A stretch of DNA of 50,469 nucleotides, taken from Kribbella albertanoniae (GTDB taxonomy: Bacteria > Actinomycetota > Actinomycetes > Propionibacteriales > Kribbellaceae). The notes under the pieces are model-generated. The model was given only the letters and a program-made list of their open reading frames with translations. It was not told the origin of the DNA and searched no databases. Both the position numbers and the translations under genes were made by a program. Below are positions 25,601-33,503 of this stretch, in pieces. Where the stretch lies: positions 1-50,469 of the forward strand of contig NZ_SMKA01000026.1 of the NCBI RefSeq assembly GCF_004348455.1, given 5' to 3'. How positions within the stretch are numbered: position 1 is the first letter of the stretch; each line of letters begins with the position of its first letter.

Positions 25601-25830
25601 TGCGCCGGGTCGGCCTTCCGCGGCACGACCTGAGCGTTCGATCCGTTGACCGACTTTTCCTTCGCAGGCGTCCAGTCGCCGTCGGCGTTGGCCTGGCTGA
25701 TCCGGAGGGTGGCGGCTTCGGTCGCCTGACCGGTCACGGTGGCGATGAGGGTGGCGGCGGTGACGATCGCGATACCGATCCGCGCCGTACGGCGAGATCG
25801 GCGCAGACGTCTTACCGGTAACGGGGACAT
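19669..25830 (-). CDS. Secreted RHS-repeat polymorphic toxin
   Basis: 2053 residues. ATG 25830 has GGAGG five bases upstream; the open frame beyond it is non-coding. A long signal peptide (RIGIAIVTAATLIATVTG) indicates Sec export. An SpvB-like beta region (about 250-400, GDFGWSYPMEVPPGVGGPEI) is followed by many YD/RHS repeats (YDALGR-type, about 1000-1700), which form the toxin-enclosing shell. The RHS core ends at GLVHLQAREYDPTIGKFIS near residue 1760. Beyond it lie a hydrophobic stretch (FFIPLIMLAIRLIPLVI), a Lys/Ala/Val-rich basic segment and a variable C-terminal domain of about 110 residues (GVGTRWFDPNNKGNG, SQQVDHVVVRSGGR, NPQAHIPLSDWLKWSLW). The last resembles small nuclease toxins; I cannot name its family with certainty. 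Confidence 0.9.
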   Translation of the reverse strand: MSPLPVRRLRRSRRTARIGIAIVTAATLIATVTGQATEAATLRISQANADGDWTPAKEKSVNGSNAQVVPRKADPAQARAITKAPEVRWPSAGKAAVTLPAPATDWQRMVTGQPAKPTLAKAGTLPIEVGPATAASRAPETVEVELLGRQSNSVQFSLRRTDGVRAAGPVSVRVDYSAFKSAFGSDWNSRLRVVDVASGQSVATRNDGTGTLTAEVAPGSERTVYAVQAAADGPAGDHKASALAPSATWQVGGSSGDFGWSYPMEVPPGVGGPEIEMSLDYSSGSVDGRTSATNNQPSWAGEGFEFAPGGSIERRYAGCSSKSEQNGNNGTRTVGDLCWATDNATFSLSGKGGELIRDDATGKWRPAADDGSTVERFTGASNGDNDGEYWVITSEDGTKYYFGLNRLTGWTTGQPETQSTWTVPVFGNNSGEPCNKSSFGDSHCQQAYKWNLDYVVDRHGNAMSFFYDVETNYYARNFSASSVSKYVRAGNLKRIEYGQRDGSVFTKPANARVVMTTADRCLPGTACTTNFPHIYPDTPLDQQCTSSSNCDNKFSPTFWTQKRLAKISTEIRRGEEFTPVDSWTLRHSFPDPGDGTRAGMWLEGLTNAGHVNGTVTAPELNFDGVQLPNRVKNNDTLPVMNWWRISAIHYGTGGELAVAYSAQDCGPGNFPAPDTNGKRCHPAKWTPDKQEERQDWFNKFVVTEVSEADRVSGLEPVVTKVEYLTPPAWRHDDEDGLVEIGKKTWSQWRGYERVRVTKGHPTGVQSITENRFHRGMDGDKLANGTKKDVHLTDSTGGRVEDVNPLAGQLREQLKYDGTTLVDRNINDQWISAARATRVKPWGTSQSFQVEDAGIKQEEIAGTQTRRRTQLNTYNAAGVVTQKSDLNDVAVASDDTCTRYTYTENAPAGMRELPVREHTVAKACDQPWTNADVISDNKTEYDGGGTPTKGDVTKVEELSAFDSTGAPIYKVAQTATYDVLGRQVELTDADGKSTTREFTPATDGAVTKTVVTAANGHTATTEWEPAWGEELTVTGPDGRKTETAYDPMGRTEKVWLPGRSRSDAANFSYEYLMRADGANAVKTVSLQANGTNETTIELTDGLLRPRQKQEAAPGGGRTITDYVYDSRGELVKENGPYFNNAPPGDQVLIPVESELPLQKVTVFDGAERPTAEIVKSRNTEKWRTTHTHGLGTHVVQPPTGEQPVMRITDIEGRLTELRQYTGGAPTGDYDSTTYTYHQDGQLASVKDPAGNRWTFDYDLRGRKIRETDPDKGTSTYTYDDLDRLLTSTDASGRTLAHGYDVVGRRTSLHEGSLQGPKRAEWTFDTLAKGSPSSASRFVDGQAYTSKVKEYDAGGRPLGIEVVLPQREGALAGTYSVASTYNADGELATSQLPGVGGLPAETLSYGYNDQDLPTTLTGATSYVTGTGYTPYGEVETLTLAQDNGKWVQQLYEYESGTRRLSRVVTERETLPRRISSLAYSYDQAGNVKQISNTPSASSGEATDTQCFAYDHLRRLTDAWTPSSNNCAAAPVETALGGPAPYWQSWTFDKVGNRLSETKHAAGGSTTSNYEYPAAGQPRPHAVQKVTTTGPGGTKVNTYGYDETGNLTERNLAGTGETFRWDVEGELESVTKAGKTTSFVYDADGNRLLRRDGTGTTFYFGQTELLLKPTGEISGTRYYEHAKKTVAVRVGNDVTWLGNDHHGTPELAINAADQSFERRRTTPFGELRGPAPANWPGQKGFVGGVNDPSTGLVHLQAREYDPTIGKFISVDPVADYEDAQQLNGYAYANNSPITYSDPDGKLFFIPLIMLAIRLIPLVIRVVQAIPHIVRVVTPIVRTVVNAVKIGNKLVQQVKRITSYVNKAKTVIKKVTKITKSVKRVVTKTVKRVQSGAKNAAKNAAAAVKKAASAAKDKVKDLARNAQSVFKRRGGDPPPASGTGGAGGRSVGPRALPIGQWGQKVVDARAKLPNSWGPGNPNKKGVGTRWFDPNNKGNGVRIDQGNPANTLPSQQVDHVVVRSGGRILGPEGKPIVGNLQQNPQAHIPLSDWLKWSLWSAP

Positions 25831-25979
25831 GGTTCCTCCAGCGGACGGGCAGGGGGACGAGGTGCAGTAAGAGTCGAGTCGGTTATGCAGGCTGACAAGG
25901 CCTTTCGAGCAGGTTTGAAGAGGATCGACCGACTGCCCGGCCGATGGCAGACTCGCGACCTCGAACCGGAGGGGGTCCC
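25831..25979. promoter_or_regulatory. Divergent promoter region between RHS toxin and lectin genes
   Basis: 149 bp separate the two divergent starts and contain ribosome sites at both ends (GGAGG for the toxin, GGAGGGGG for the lectin gene). No clear operator or consensus promoter boxes can be assigned by eye. Confidence 0.4.
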
Positions 25980-28900
25980 ATGAAGATCGTGTACGGCGCT
26001 CTGGTCGCGACGCTGACGGTCGGTCTGCTGGTCGCCGTCGAGGTCCCGGCCGCGGGTACTGTCCCGAATCTCGCACCCCGCACACCGGCGAAGCTGAACC
26101 TGCGGCCGCCGGTGCCTTGCGGTACGGCGACCGCGCCGGCCACGATCGGCACCGCGCAGCCCGTTTTCACTGCCGTGGCCAGCGATCCGGAGAACAGCGT
26201 GCTGACGACCCGGCTCACGATTCAGCGAGTCGGTGCCACGACGCCGACCTATGAGATCAACTCGGCCATCACCGCGTCGAGCGTCGCGTTCAGCTGGCCA
26301 GCTATCCCCGCGGGCAAGCTCGTCCCCGATGTCACGTACGCCTACAGCGCGCGCAGCAACGACGGTACGACCGACGGTCCCTCGACGGCCAAGTGCCACT
26401 TCACGATCGACGAGACGCCGCCGGGTCTGCCGACGATCGAATCCTCCGACTACCCCGACGGCGAACCTGCGATCAACGCCTGGACCAGCGGCCGGGTGAT
26501 ACTGCGCCCGGCCGACAGCGACGTGGTCCAGTTCCGGTACGGATTCCAGCAGGATCGACTGACGGGCGCCGTACCGGTCGGCTCGGACGGCAGCGCCGTC
26601 GTACCGGTCACGCTCTCGCCTGATCCGTCGACCGGCATCATCAGGAAACGCCTGTACGTCGCAGCCGTCGATCGTGCCGGGAATCCCGGGCCGGTGTCAG
26701 ACGCCTGGAGTCTGCAGGCCAACCCCGCGCCCGCACCTGCCAAGGCCAACCAAGACGTTGACGGGGACGGGCGGTCCGACGCGATTGCTGTGTTCGACAA
26801 GGGTTTTGATCAGACCACGGTCTGGAATCTGGTCCAGGGAAACGACGGCCAGTACGACGGTGTGATCGGCTGGGACAGCGGTATCAACGGTGGTTACGGG
26901 CTGAGCCGGACCCGGTCGGCGGCCGGCGATTTCGACGGTGACGGCAAGACCGACGTGATGCTGATGCGCACCGAGACCGGGCAACGGCTCGGTCTCTACC
27001 TGCTGAAAGCCACGGGTGGTGCCTACGAGCCGCGCGGTCAGGCGGTCTGGCGGAGTAGCGGCGAGGGCTGGTCGCTCGGTACGACCCGGATGCTCGCGGG
27101 CGATCTCAACGGTGACGGACGCGATGAGATCGTGCTGCAACGCGACACCTTCGACGGGGGCTGGCAGGCGTACGTACTGTCAGGCACTGGGCAGTTGGCG
27201 AGCTGGATCCGGACACCACCGAGTTCGGGGCAATGGGCCAAGAGCAGCCCGGTGATCGCCGATCTCGACGGCGACGGCCGGAAGGACTTGGTCTCGCTCG
27301 ACGATCGAGGCGGCTGCCGGCTGCGGGCGACCTTCTTCCGATCGACCGGAACCGCCTTCGACGCGGGAACGACGAAGTACGACTTCACGCCCGGGACGTA
27401 CTGCGCGGATCGAGCTCGAGCAACAGCAGGAGACGTGACTGGCGACGGCCAGGACGACCTGGTGATCCCGTACGAACACGCGGACACCGATCTCGGCGTA
27501 CTGGTGCTGCGATCCGGCGGGCCGACCGTCGAGACGTGGTGGCGCACACCGGGGCTGCTGGAACCCGCCAAGGCCGATTACGAGATCGTCGATACGACTG
27601 GTGACGGCCGTGACGACCTGGTGCTGGTGGCCGCGCGTCCCGACGGGGGACGGGAGCTCAAGGTGCTGGCGTCGACCGGTACGGCGTTCGCTGCGCCTCA
27701 GCAGGTTTGGACGGGTGCTTCGGTGCACGCGGAGACCGGGCCGAAGGCGGATCTCGAGTTCCGTAGTTACGAGTTGGTGGCTCGGCACAGTCGACAGTGT
27801 CTGCAGGTCCGGGGCCGGAGCAGGTCGCTGGACGCCGTACTGGATCAGGGGGAGTGCACGGGGGCTTTGCATCAGCGGTTCCAGCTCGATCAGCTTCCTG
27901 GCGTCGAGCAGTATCAGTTCCACCCGGCTCACCTCGATGGCGTGAAGGATGATGGGAAGAGCACCTGCGTGGACCTTGGCGGTACGCAGGAGTCGCCCGG
28001 AAGCCCAGTGCTGCAACAGGCTTGCGATGCGACCAGCAGCCAGCAGTTTGCGATTGAGTACCTGGATGGCTTCACCAAGGACGCGGTGGTCCGGCTGCGC
28101 AACGCGCACAGCGGCTTCTGTGTCGGCGTCGAGAATGCCGGACAGGCGATTGGCGCGGCCGCGGTCCAACAGACGTGCGGCAACGGTGCCGACCAGCAGT
28201 GGATTCTCCGGCCGTCCAGAAACTCCGTCCAGCTTGATGGCCGGTACCGCCTGAGCGCTGTCAAGGGCGGCCGTTTCATGGAAGCAGCCGACTGCGGTAC
28301 GGCGGATGGTTCTGATCTGCGGGTGTGGGACCCTCGCGGCGGGAGCGCCTGCCAGCAGTGGATGATCCACCCGCTCGGCGAGGACGCCTATCAGGTCCTC
28401 GGAGCAGCCAGCGGCAAGGCGCTCGACGTCCAGGGCTGCTCGACCGACAACCTCGCCGTCATCCATCTCTGGACCAGCACACCCAACGACTGCCAGCGGT
28501 GGCGGATCGAACCGGCAGCCGACGGATCGTGGAGCATCACGCAGACGCTGAGCGGCAAGTCCCTCGACGTCGCCGGATGCCGGCCCGAGTCCGGCGCCGA
28601 CCTGATCGTCTGGCCCTACTGGAACGGGCCCTGCCAGCGCTGGCGCATCGACAAAGTACCGGAGAACCTCGCCTTCGGCCGAACCATCACCACCAGCTCC
28701 CAGGAAGACGTCCAGTACGCCGCTCCGAAGGTGGCCGATGGCAACTATGGAAGCCGCTGGGCCAGTCAACTGGAACATGATCCCGAATGGATCTCGGTCG
28801 ACCTCGGCTCCATTCGCACGATCAACAAGGTGTCGCTGGTGTGGGAGGTCGCCCACGCCCGGAGATACACGATCCAGCTTTCCGACGACGGTGTGACGTG

Positions 28901-29435
28901 GCGGACTGTTCACACCCGTACTGACGGCGACGGCGGCACCGACAACATCGACCTCACCCCGACGACCGCGCGGCATGTCCGGATGCACGGCACCGAGCGG
29001 GCAACGGAGTACGGGTATTCCCTGTACGAGTTCGAGGTCTTCGCGCCGGATCCGAATCTCGCCCTGAACAAGCCGACCCAGTCGAGTTCGCGGGAGACGT
29101 CGGAACTCGGTCCGGCCAACGCGGTCGACGGCAGTGTCGCGACCCGCTGGGCCAGCGCGCTCGAACACGACCCGGAATGGATCTCGGTCGACCTGGGCTC
29201 TGTCCGCTCGATCAGCAAGATCACGCTGGTCTGGGAGTTCGCGTATGCCCGCGCCTACCAGGTGCAGGTCTCTGACAACGGCACAACCTGGCAGACCGTC
29301 CACACCCGCACCGACGGCGACGGCGGCACCGAGATCGTCCGCCTTGCTCCGACCAACGCACGGCACGTGCGTCTCCAAGGCACTGAACGCGCGACCGGCT
29401 ACGGCTACTCGCTCTACGAACTCGAAGTCACCTGA
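25980..29435 (+). CDS. Secreted FG-GAP / ricin-B lectin / double F5/8 type C protein, no catalytic domain seen
   Basis: 1151 residues; ATG 25980 follows GGAGGGGG. Order: signal peptide (KIVYGALVATLTVGLLVAVE), an Ig-like N-terminal part (about 40-250), about six calcium-binding FG-GAP/VCBS repeats (DVDGDGRSD, DFDGDGKTD, DLNGDGRDE, DLDGDGRKD, DVTGDGQDD, DTTGDGRDD; about 260-590), a ricin-type beta-trefoil pair (about 600-890, QQW motifs) and two similar discoidin modules (about 900-1020 and 1030-1151), both with LEHDPEWISVDLGS. It appears to be a glycan-binding surface or scaffold protein. The next gene, 18 bp downstream, is a beta-helix protein, so the pair may act together on polysaccharide. 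Confidence 0.9.
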   Translation: MKIVYGALVATLTVGLLVAVEVPAAGTVPNLAPRTPAKLNLRPPVPCGTATAPATIGTAQPVFTAVASDPENSVLTTRLTIQRVGATTPTYEINSAITASSVAFSWPAIPAGKLVPDVTYAYSARSNDGTTDGPSTAKCHFTIDETPPGLPTIESSDYPDGEPAINAWTSGRVILRPADSDVVQFRYGFQQDRLTGAVPVGSDGSAVVPVTLSPDPSTGIIRKRLYVAAVDRAGNPGPVSDAWSLQANPAPAPAKANQDVDGDGRSDAIAVFDKGFDQTTVWNLVQGNDGQYDGVIGWDSGINGGYGLSRTRSAAGDFDGDGKTDVMLMRTETGQRLGLYLLKATGGAYEPRGQAVWRSSGEGWSLGTTRMLAGDLNGDGRDEIVLQRDTFDGGWQAYVLSGTGQLASWIRTPPSSGQWAKSSPVIADLDGDGRKDLVSLDDRGGCRLRATFFRSTGTAFDAGTTKYDFTPGTYCADRARATAGDVTGDGQDDLVIPYEHADTDLGVLVLRSGGPTVETWWRTPGLLEPAKADYEIVDTTGDGRDDLVLVAARPDGGRELKVLASTGTAFAAPQQVWTGASVHAETGPKADLEFRSYELVARHSRQCLQVRGRSRSLDAVLDQGECTGALHQRFQLDQLPGVEQYQFHPAHLDGVKDDGKSTCVDLGGTQESPGSPVLQQACDATSSQQFAIEYLDGFTKDAVVRLRNAHSGFCVGVENAGQAIGAAAVQQTCGNGADQQWILRPSRNSVQLDGRYRLSAVKGGRFMEAADCGTADGSDLRVWDPRGGSACQQWMIHPLGEDAYQVLGAASGKALDVQGCSTDNLAVIHLWTSTPNDCQRWRIEPAADGSWSITQTLSGKSLDVAGCRPESGADLIVWPYWNGPCQRWRIDKVPENLAFGRTITTSSQEDVQYAAPKVADGNYGSRWASQLEHDPEWISVDLGSIRTINKVSLVWEVAHARRYTIQLSDDGVTWRTVHTRTDGDGGTDNIDLTPTTARHVRMHGTERATEYGYSLYEFEVFAPDPNLALNKPTQSSSRETSELGPANAVDGSVATRWASALEHDPEWISVDLGSVRSISKITLVWEFAYARAYQVQVSDNGTTWQTVHTRTDGDGGTEIVRLAPTNARHVRLQGTERATGYGYSLYELEVT

Positions 29436-29453
29436 CAACTGCGAAGGAATCCG

Positions 29454-31646
29454 ATGAAGAGACGACAAGCGGCCGGCGTTGCGATCGCCGGGCTGATGAT
29501 TCTTGGTTTGCCGCCCACCTTGGCCGGTACGGCGGATGCGGCCGGCCGGATCTTGACGGTGGGGAAGGCGGGAGCGCAGTACAGCACTATCCAGGCGGCG
29601 GCCAATGCGTCGCTGCCCGGCGACACGATCGTGATTTCAGCTGGCACGTATCAGGAGGCGCTGACGCCGAAGAGCGGAGGGTACGGGCAGGAGATCGTCT
29701 ACCAGGCCGCGCCCGGTGCGCGCGTCGTACTGGATGGCAACAAGACGCTCAAGTCCGGCAATGGGCTGCTCAATCTCGACGGTAAGTCGTGGCTGAAGTT
29801 CGACGGGATCGCGGTGACGAAGTCGCCGACGCATGGTGTCTACGGCTACCAGGTCTCGCACATCACGTTCACCAGGTGCGAGGTGTCGTCGTCCTCGAAC
29901 GGCGGTCTCGTCATCCTCGGCGGCAGTGACATCGTCGTCGACGGTTGCGACGTGCACCACAACAACGACAAGGGCACCAGCGCTTCACACGAAGCGATCA
30001 CGCTCGGCGAGGGCAGTACGCGGTTCGACATCCGGAACAACCATGTGCATGACAACGGTGAGGAAGGGATCGACGCCAAGTACGACGACAACGCGGCGGG
30101 TGTGATCCGGAACAACCTCGTGCACGACAACCGCGGCCCGAACATCTACGTCGACTCGTCGTCGGGGGTCGAGGTCAGCGGCAATACGACGTACGGCGCG
30201 AAGGAGTCGACGAAGGCCGGGATCGCGATCGCGGTCGAGGACTACTCGTCGTCGCGGAAGGCGCAGAACATCAGGATCGTCAACAACGTGTCGTACCAGA
30301 ACGCGGGTGGCGGGATCTCGTTCTGGAAGGAGAGCAGCGGCACGATCTCCGGGATCTCGATCATCAACAACACGATCGCGAACAACCCGAAGCCCGGGAT
30401 CGTCGGCGCCTCCGAGGTCAGCGGATCGGGGAACGTCGTACGGAACACGATCTTCGCCGGGAACTCGTCGGGGATCGGCGGGCCGTTCACGTCCGACCAC
30501 AACCTGACCAGTGATCCGGGATTCGTTGACCCAGGCAACGGTGACTACCACCTGCGCGACGGCTCGGCGGCGATCGATGCCGGCAGTGCCACTGGCGTCC
30601 CGGCGGTAGACCGGGACGGCGTCGCGCGACCGCAGGGCAACGGGTACGACGTCGGTGCCTACGAGGGGGTTGGCGGCGGCGGACCCACCGACCCGCCGCC
30701 GACCGGCGACTGGGACCCGCGGCAGCCCGGCCCGAACGACTTGTTCACGGCGACCGACGGATCGGTGAACTACTTCCGCTCCGCGATCGGCGCCAACCCG
30801 CGGCTCGACGCCAACTCGGCGGCGATCGTCAACAGCATGGGCAGCAACACCCCGCGGCTGAACGGTCCGGAGTGGCAGATCACCGTCTTCACCTCGAGCA
30901 ACTCGGATCCTGTGTATCACCCGGAATTCAGTGAGGACTGGGGTTGCTCGGTCGGCGACGGCATCCACATCCCCGACTACGCGACTCGCGAGCTCCCATC
31001 GCCAGGTGACGAATGGATCGTCGTTTACAACAAGGACGACAAGACTGTGAAGTCGATCTGGGGCGCCAGCAAGGCCAGCGGTTCGTGGAACGGTTCCTGC
31101 GGCGGGACCTGGCCGGCGGCCAGTGGCGGCGGTACTGAGTCGAAGACCTCCGGGGTTGGCACGGGAGCCGAAGTGCAGGCGGGTGCTGGCTTCATCCTGA
31201 ACAGCGAAATCAGCACCGGCGCCATTGAGCACGCGCTGTACTTCACCTCCCGCACAACCTGCAGCAACTTCCGCAAGCCGGCCGGCAAGTCCGACGGTGG
31301 GACCTCGGGTTCGTCCTGCGTCCCGATGGGTGCCCGCCTCCAACTCGATCCGTCCGTCGATTGCGCGGGGCTGGCCGGTGCATCGTCGGGCGAGAAGATG
31401 ATCTGCGTCGCCATGCAGAAGTACGGCGGCTATGTCCTGGACAGCGGCGGTCCCGGCCCGATCAGCGGCATCGGCGTGGCTGGCGACGACCTCACCGATC
31501 CGAACCGCGCTCCCTGGCAGACGCCCGGCGACGGCATGCGTCCGGGCGGCATCCTCAACAAAGTGGGTCTCGACGGTTCGACGGCGGCCCTGAGCCACAT
31601 CCCCTGGAACAAGCTCCGGGTCCTGGCCTCCTGGAACGGCCAGTAA
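29454..31646 (+). CDS. Secreted right-handed parallel beta-helix protein with unnamed C-terminal domain
   Basis: 730 residues. Signal peptide (AGVAIAGLMILGLPPTLAG), then the pectate-lyase-like start GAQYSTIQAAANASLPGDTI and GTYQEALTPK and PbH1 repeats rich in Asn ladders (IRNNHVHDNGEEGIDAKYDD, IRNNLVHDNRGPNIYVDSSS) to about residue 400. A Gly/Pro linker leads to a second domain (about 425-730) with GAEVQAGAGFILNSEISTGA, then IEHALYFTS, GARLQLDPSVDC and MQKYGGYVLDSGGPGP. I have seen this pattern in other secreted proteins but know no assigned function for it. Polysaccharide lyase or binding activity is likely for the first part; no catalytic residues can be assigned safely. GAAGGA precedes ATG 29454 at normal spacing. 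Confidence 0.85.
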   Translation: MKRRQAAGVAIAGLMILGLPPTLAGTADAAGRILTVGKAGAQYSTIQAAANASLPGDTIVISAGTYQEALTPKSGGYGQEIVYQAAPGARVVLDGNKTLKSGNGLLNLDGKSWLKFDGIAVTKSPTHGVYGYQVSHITFTRCEVSSSSNGGLVILGGSDIVVDGCDVHHNNDKGTSASHEAITLGEGSTRFDIRNNHVHDNGEEGIDAKYDDNAAGVIRNNLVHDNRGPNIYVDSSSGVEVSGNTTYGAKESTKAGIAIAVEDYSSSRKAQNIRIVNNVSYQNAGGGISFWKESSGTISGISIINNTIANNPKPGIVGASEVSGSGNVVRNTIFAGNSSGIGGPFTSDHNLTSDPGFVDPGNGDYHLRDGSAAIDAGSATGVPAVDRDGVARPQGNGYDVGAYEGVGGGGPTDPPPTGDWDPRQPGPNDLFTATDGSVNYFRSAIGANPRLDANSAAIVNSMGSNTPRLNGPEWQITVFTSSNSDPVYHPEFSEDWGCSVGDGIHIPDYATRELPSPGDEWIVVYNKDDKTVKSIWGASKASGSWNGSCGGTWPAASGGGTESKTSGVGTGAEVQAGAGFILNSEISTGAIEHALYFTSRTTCSNFRKPAGKSDGGTSGSSCVPMGARLQLDPSVDCAGLAGASSGEKMICVAMQKYGGYVLDSGGPGPISGIGVAGDDLTDPNRAPWQTPGDGMRPGGILNKVGLDGSTAALSHIPWNKLRVLASWNGQ

Positions 31647-31703
31647 TACGCCACCGTGACGGGTGAAGTGGCGTCCGGCGGCGTGGGTTCCTACGATGAG
31701 CCG

Positions 31704-33503
31704 ATGGAACCTGGCTCACTCGTCGCCGGTCGGTACCGCCTGGAAGAAGAACTCGGCCAAGGCGGGATGGGTGCTGTCTGGCGCGCGGTGGACCAGGAGC
31801 TCGGGCGCGAGGTGTCGCTGAAGCGGGCGATCGCGGGGAGCTCCGGGCAGATCCGCCGGGAGGCCAGAGTCGGTGCCGGGGTGCTGCACCCCAATGTGGT
31901 GGCGGTTTTCGACACCGTTGTCGATGCTGATCAGCAGTGGCTCGTGACGGAGTACGTGCAGGCGACGAGCCTGGATCGGATCATCGAAGCCGACGGTCCG
32001 CTGCCGGAGGCGCGGGTGCTCACGATCGGCGCCCAGTTGGCGACGGCTCTGGTCGCGATTCACGAGCGTGGCATCGTGCATCGCGATATCAAGCCGGCCA
32101 ACGTCCTGGTCACCGACGACGACGTTGTCAAGCTCACCGACCTCGGGATCGCTCGCTGGACCGAGATCACGCAGACCGGCGGAGCTCAGCTGACGGGCAC
32201 GCTGGGCTATGTCGCACCCGAGGTCGCGAACGGGTCGGAGGCGACTGCGGCCTCCGACGTGTTCTCGCTCGGCGCCACTCTCTACGCGGCCGTCGAAGGC
32301 CGGTCGCCGTGGGGCGATGGCGCCGACGGGCCGTTCTCCCAGATCCAGCGGGCGGCGAAGGGTTCGCCGATCCCGCACGAGCACGCGCGGCAGCTCGCGC
32401 CGCTACTCGATGCCCTGATGGAGCCGGATCCGGTGCATCGCCCCTCGGCAGCGGAGGCGGCCGAGCTGATCCAGGGGCGCGAACTCCCGCGCCGATCCTG
32501 GAAGCGTCGGCTCCGGCCGGTACGACGGGGGTCGGTCCTGACCGCGGTTGCCGCCGTACTGGTGGTGGGTGCCGTGCTCCTGGCCTGGTTGCTGCCGCGC
32601 GGGTCGGAACCGCAGGCGGCCCCGCCGAATCCCGTCGGGCTCGGGTCCGATCCAGCGGCGGCTGATCCCTGCGCGGTGATTCCCGCGGACGCGCTGCGTG
32701 AGTTCGGGGAGGCTTTCGTCGACCCGGAGGTCAGGAACTACGCCAGCTGCGTGATCTCGAGCACCCTCGAGGACGGCAGTGGCCAGGTGCAGTCGGCGCT
32801 CGAGTTCACCGGCCTGGAAGAGTATCCGTCGCGTCCGGTGGTGCCCGGCCAGCTGGGCGAGATCGAACGGCCGGACGAGAAGGAGAACAGCTGCGAGCGG
32901 GCCGTCACTCTGCCCGACACCAACCGGATCACCATCACGACCTTCCGCATCCGGGAGGCGAAGGAGGCGTCGCTCTGTCCGTTCGCGGAATCGCTGATGC
33001 AGGATGTGCTGGCGGTCCTGTCGAAAGGCCCGCCGCCGCGACGACCGGAACTGCCGGCGAACTCGCTGGACAAGGTCGACGCCTGCACGCTGGTTGATGC
33101 CGCCGAGGCCGGCCAGGTGCTCGGCAAGGCAAGCGATCCGCCAGCTCCGGACTTCGGCCATTGGGGATGTACCTGGGATGCAGGGCCGAGCGAGCTCAGC
33201 GCGAAGTTCACTCGGGAGTGGCCGATCGAAGGTGACGAGGAGTGGGGTGGCAAGGTCATCAAGATCGGCAACCGCAACGCGCGTCTGATCCCTGACCCCG
33301 AGAACAAGGCCAGCTGCACAGCCGTGGTGGTTCACCGGCTCTACACGCCTAGGCTGGCGGTCCTGAAGGGTACGCCGGACAAGCGCCAAGAAGTGGTTTC
33401 CGTCGAGCTGGTCGATACCAGCGCTCCGGACTCGGCCACTGTCTGTGCGAGAACACGGGCAGCTGCCGAGGCCGTCGTACGGCGACTTCCGGATGCCAGC
33501 TGA
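31704..33503 (+). CDS. Transmembrane Ser/Thr protein kinase with extracellular Cys-rich sensor
   Basis: 599 residues from ATG 31704; GTG 31656 is an alternative. The kinase domain (about 1-270) has the Gly loop GQGGMGAVW, catalytic Lys40, the HRDIKPANV loop (Asp128), DLG in place of DFG (Asp146) and APE in VAPEVAN, so it should be active. One membrane helix follows (VLTAVAAVLVVGAVLLAWLL). Outside are two repeated modules, each with DPCAVIP/DACTLVD and a later Cys in YASCVIS/HWGCTWD, like DUF3558-type domains rather than PASTA repeats. Its stop overlaps the start of an FHA gene, so the kinase probably signals through that phosphothreonine-binding partner. The ligand of the sensor is unknown. 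Confidence 0.92.
   Translation: MEPGSLVAGRYRLEEELGQGGMGAVWRAVDQELGREVSLKRAIAGSSGQIRREARVGAGVLHPNVVAVFDTVVDADQQWLVTEYVQATSLDRIIEADGPLPEARVLTIGAQLATALVAIHERGIVHRDIKPANVLVTDDDVVKLTDLGIARWTEITQTGGAQLTGTLGYVAPEVANGSEATAASDVFSLGATLYAAVEGRSPWGDGADGPFSQIQRAAKGSPIPHEHARQLAPLLDALMEPDPVHRPSAAEAAELIQGRELPRRSWKRRLRPVRRGSVLTAVAAVLVVGAVLLAWLLPRGSEPQAAPPNPVGLGSDPAAADPCAVIPADALREFGEAFVDPEVRNYASCVISSTLEDGSGQVQSALEFTGLEEYPSRPVVPGQLGEIERPDEKENSCERAVTLPDTNRITITTFRIREAKEASLCPFAESLMQDVLAVLSKGPPPRRPELPANSLDKVDACTLVDAAEAGQVLGKASDPPAPDFGHWGCTWDAGPSELSAKFTREWPIEGDEEWGGKVIKIGNRNARLIPDPENKASCTAVVVHRLYTPRLAVLKGTPDKRQEVVSVELVDTSAPDSATVCARTRAAAEAVVRRLPDAS

Noticed and set aside
27180..29468. 762-codon open frame on the minus strand
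   Set aside because: It is antisense to the lectin gene, which has a full domain series and a good ribosome site. The product has no signal or motif.
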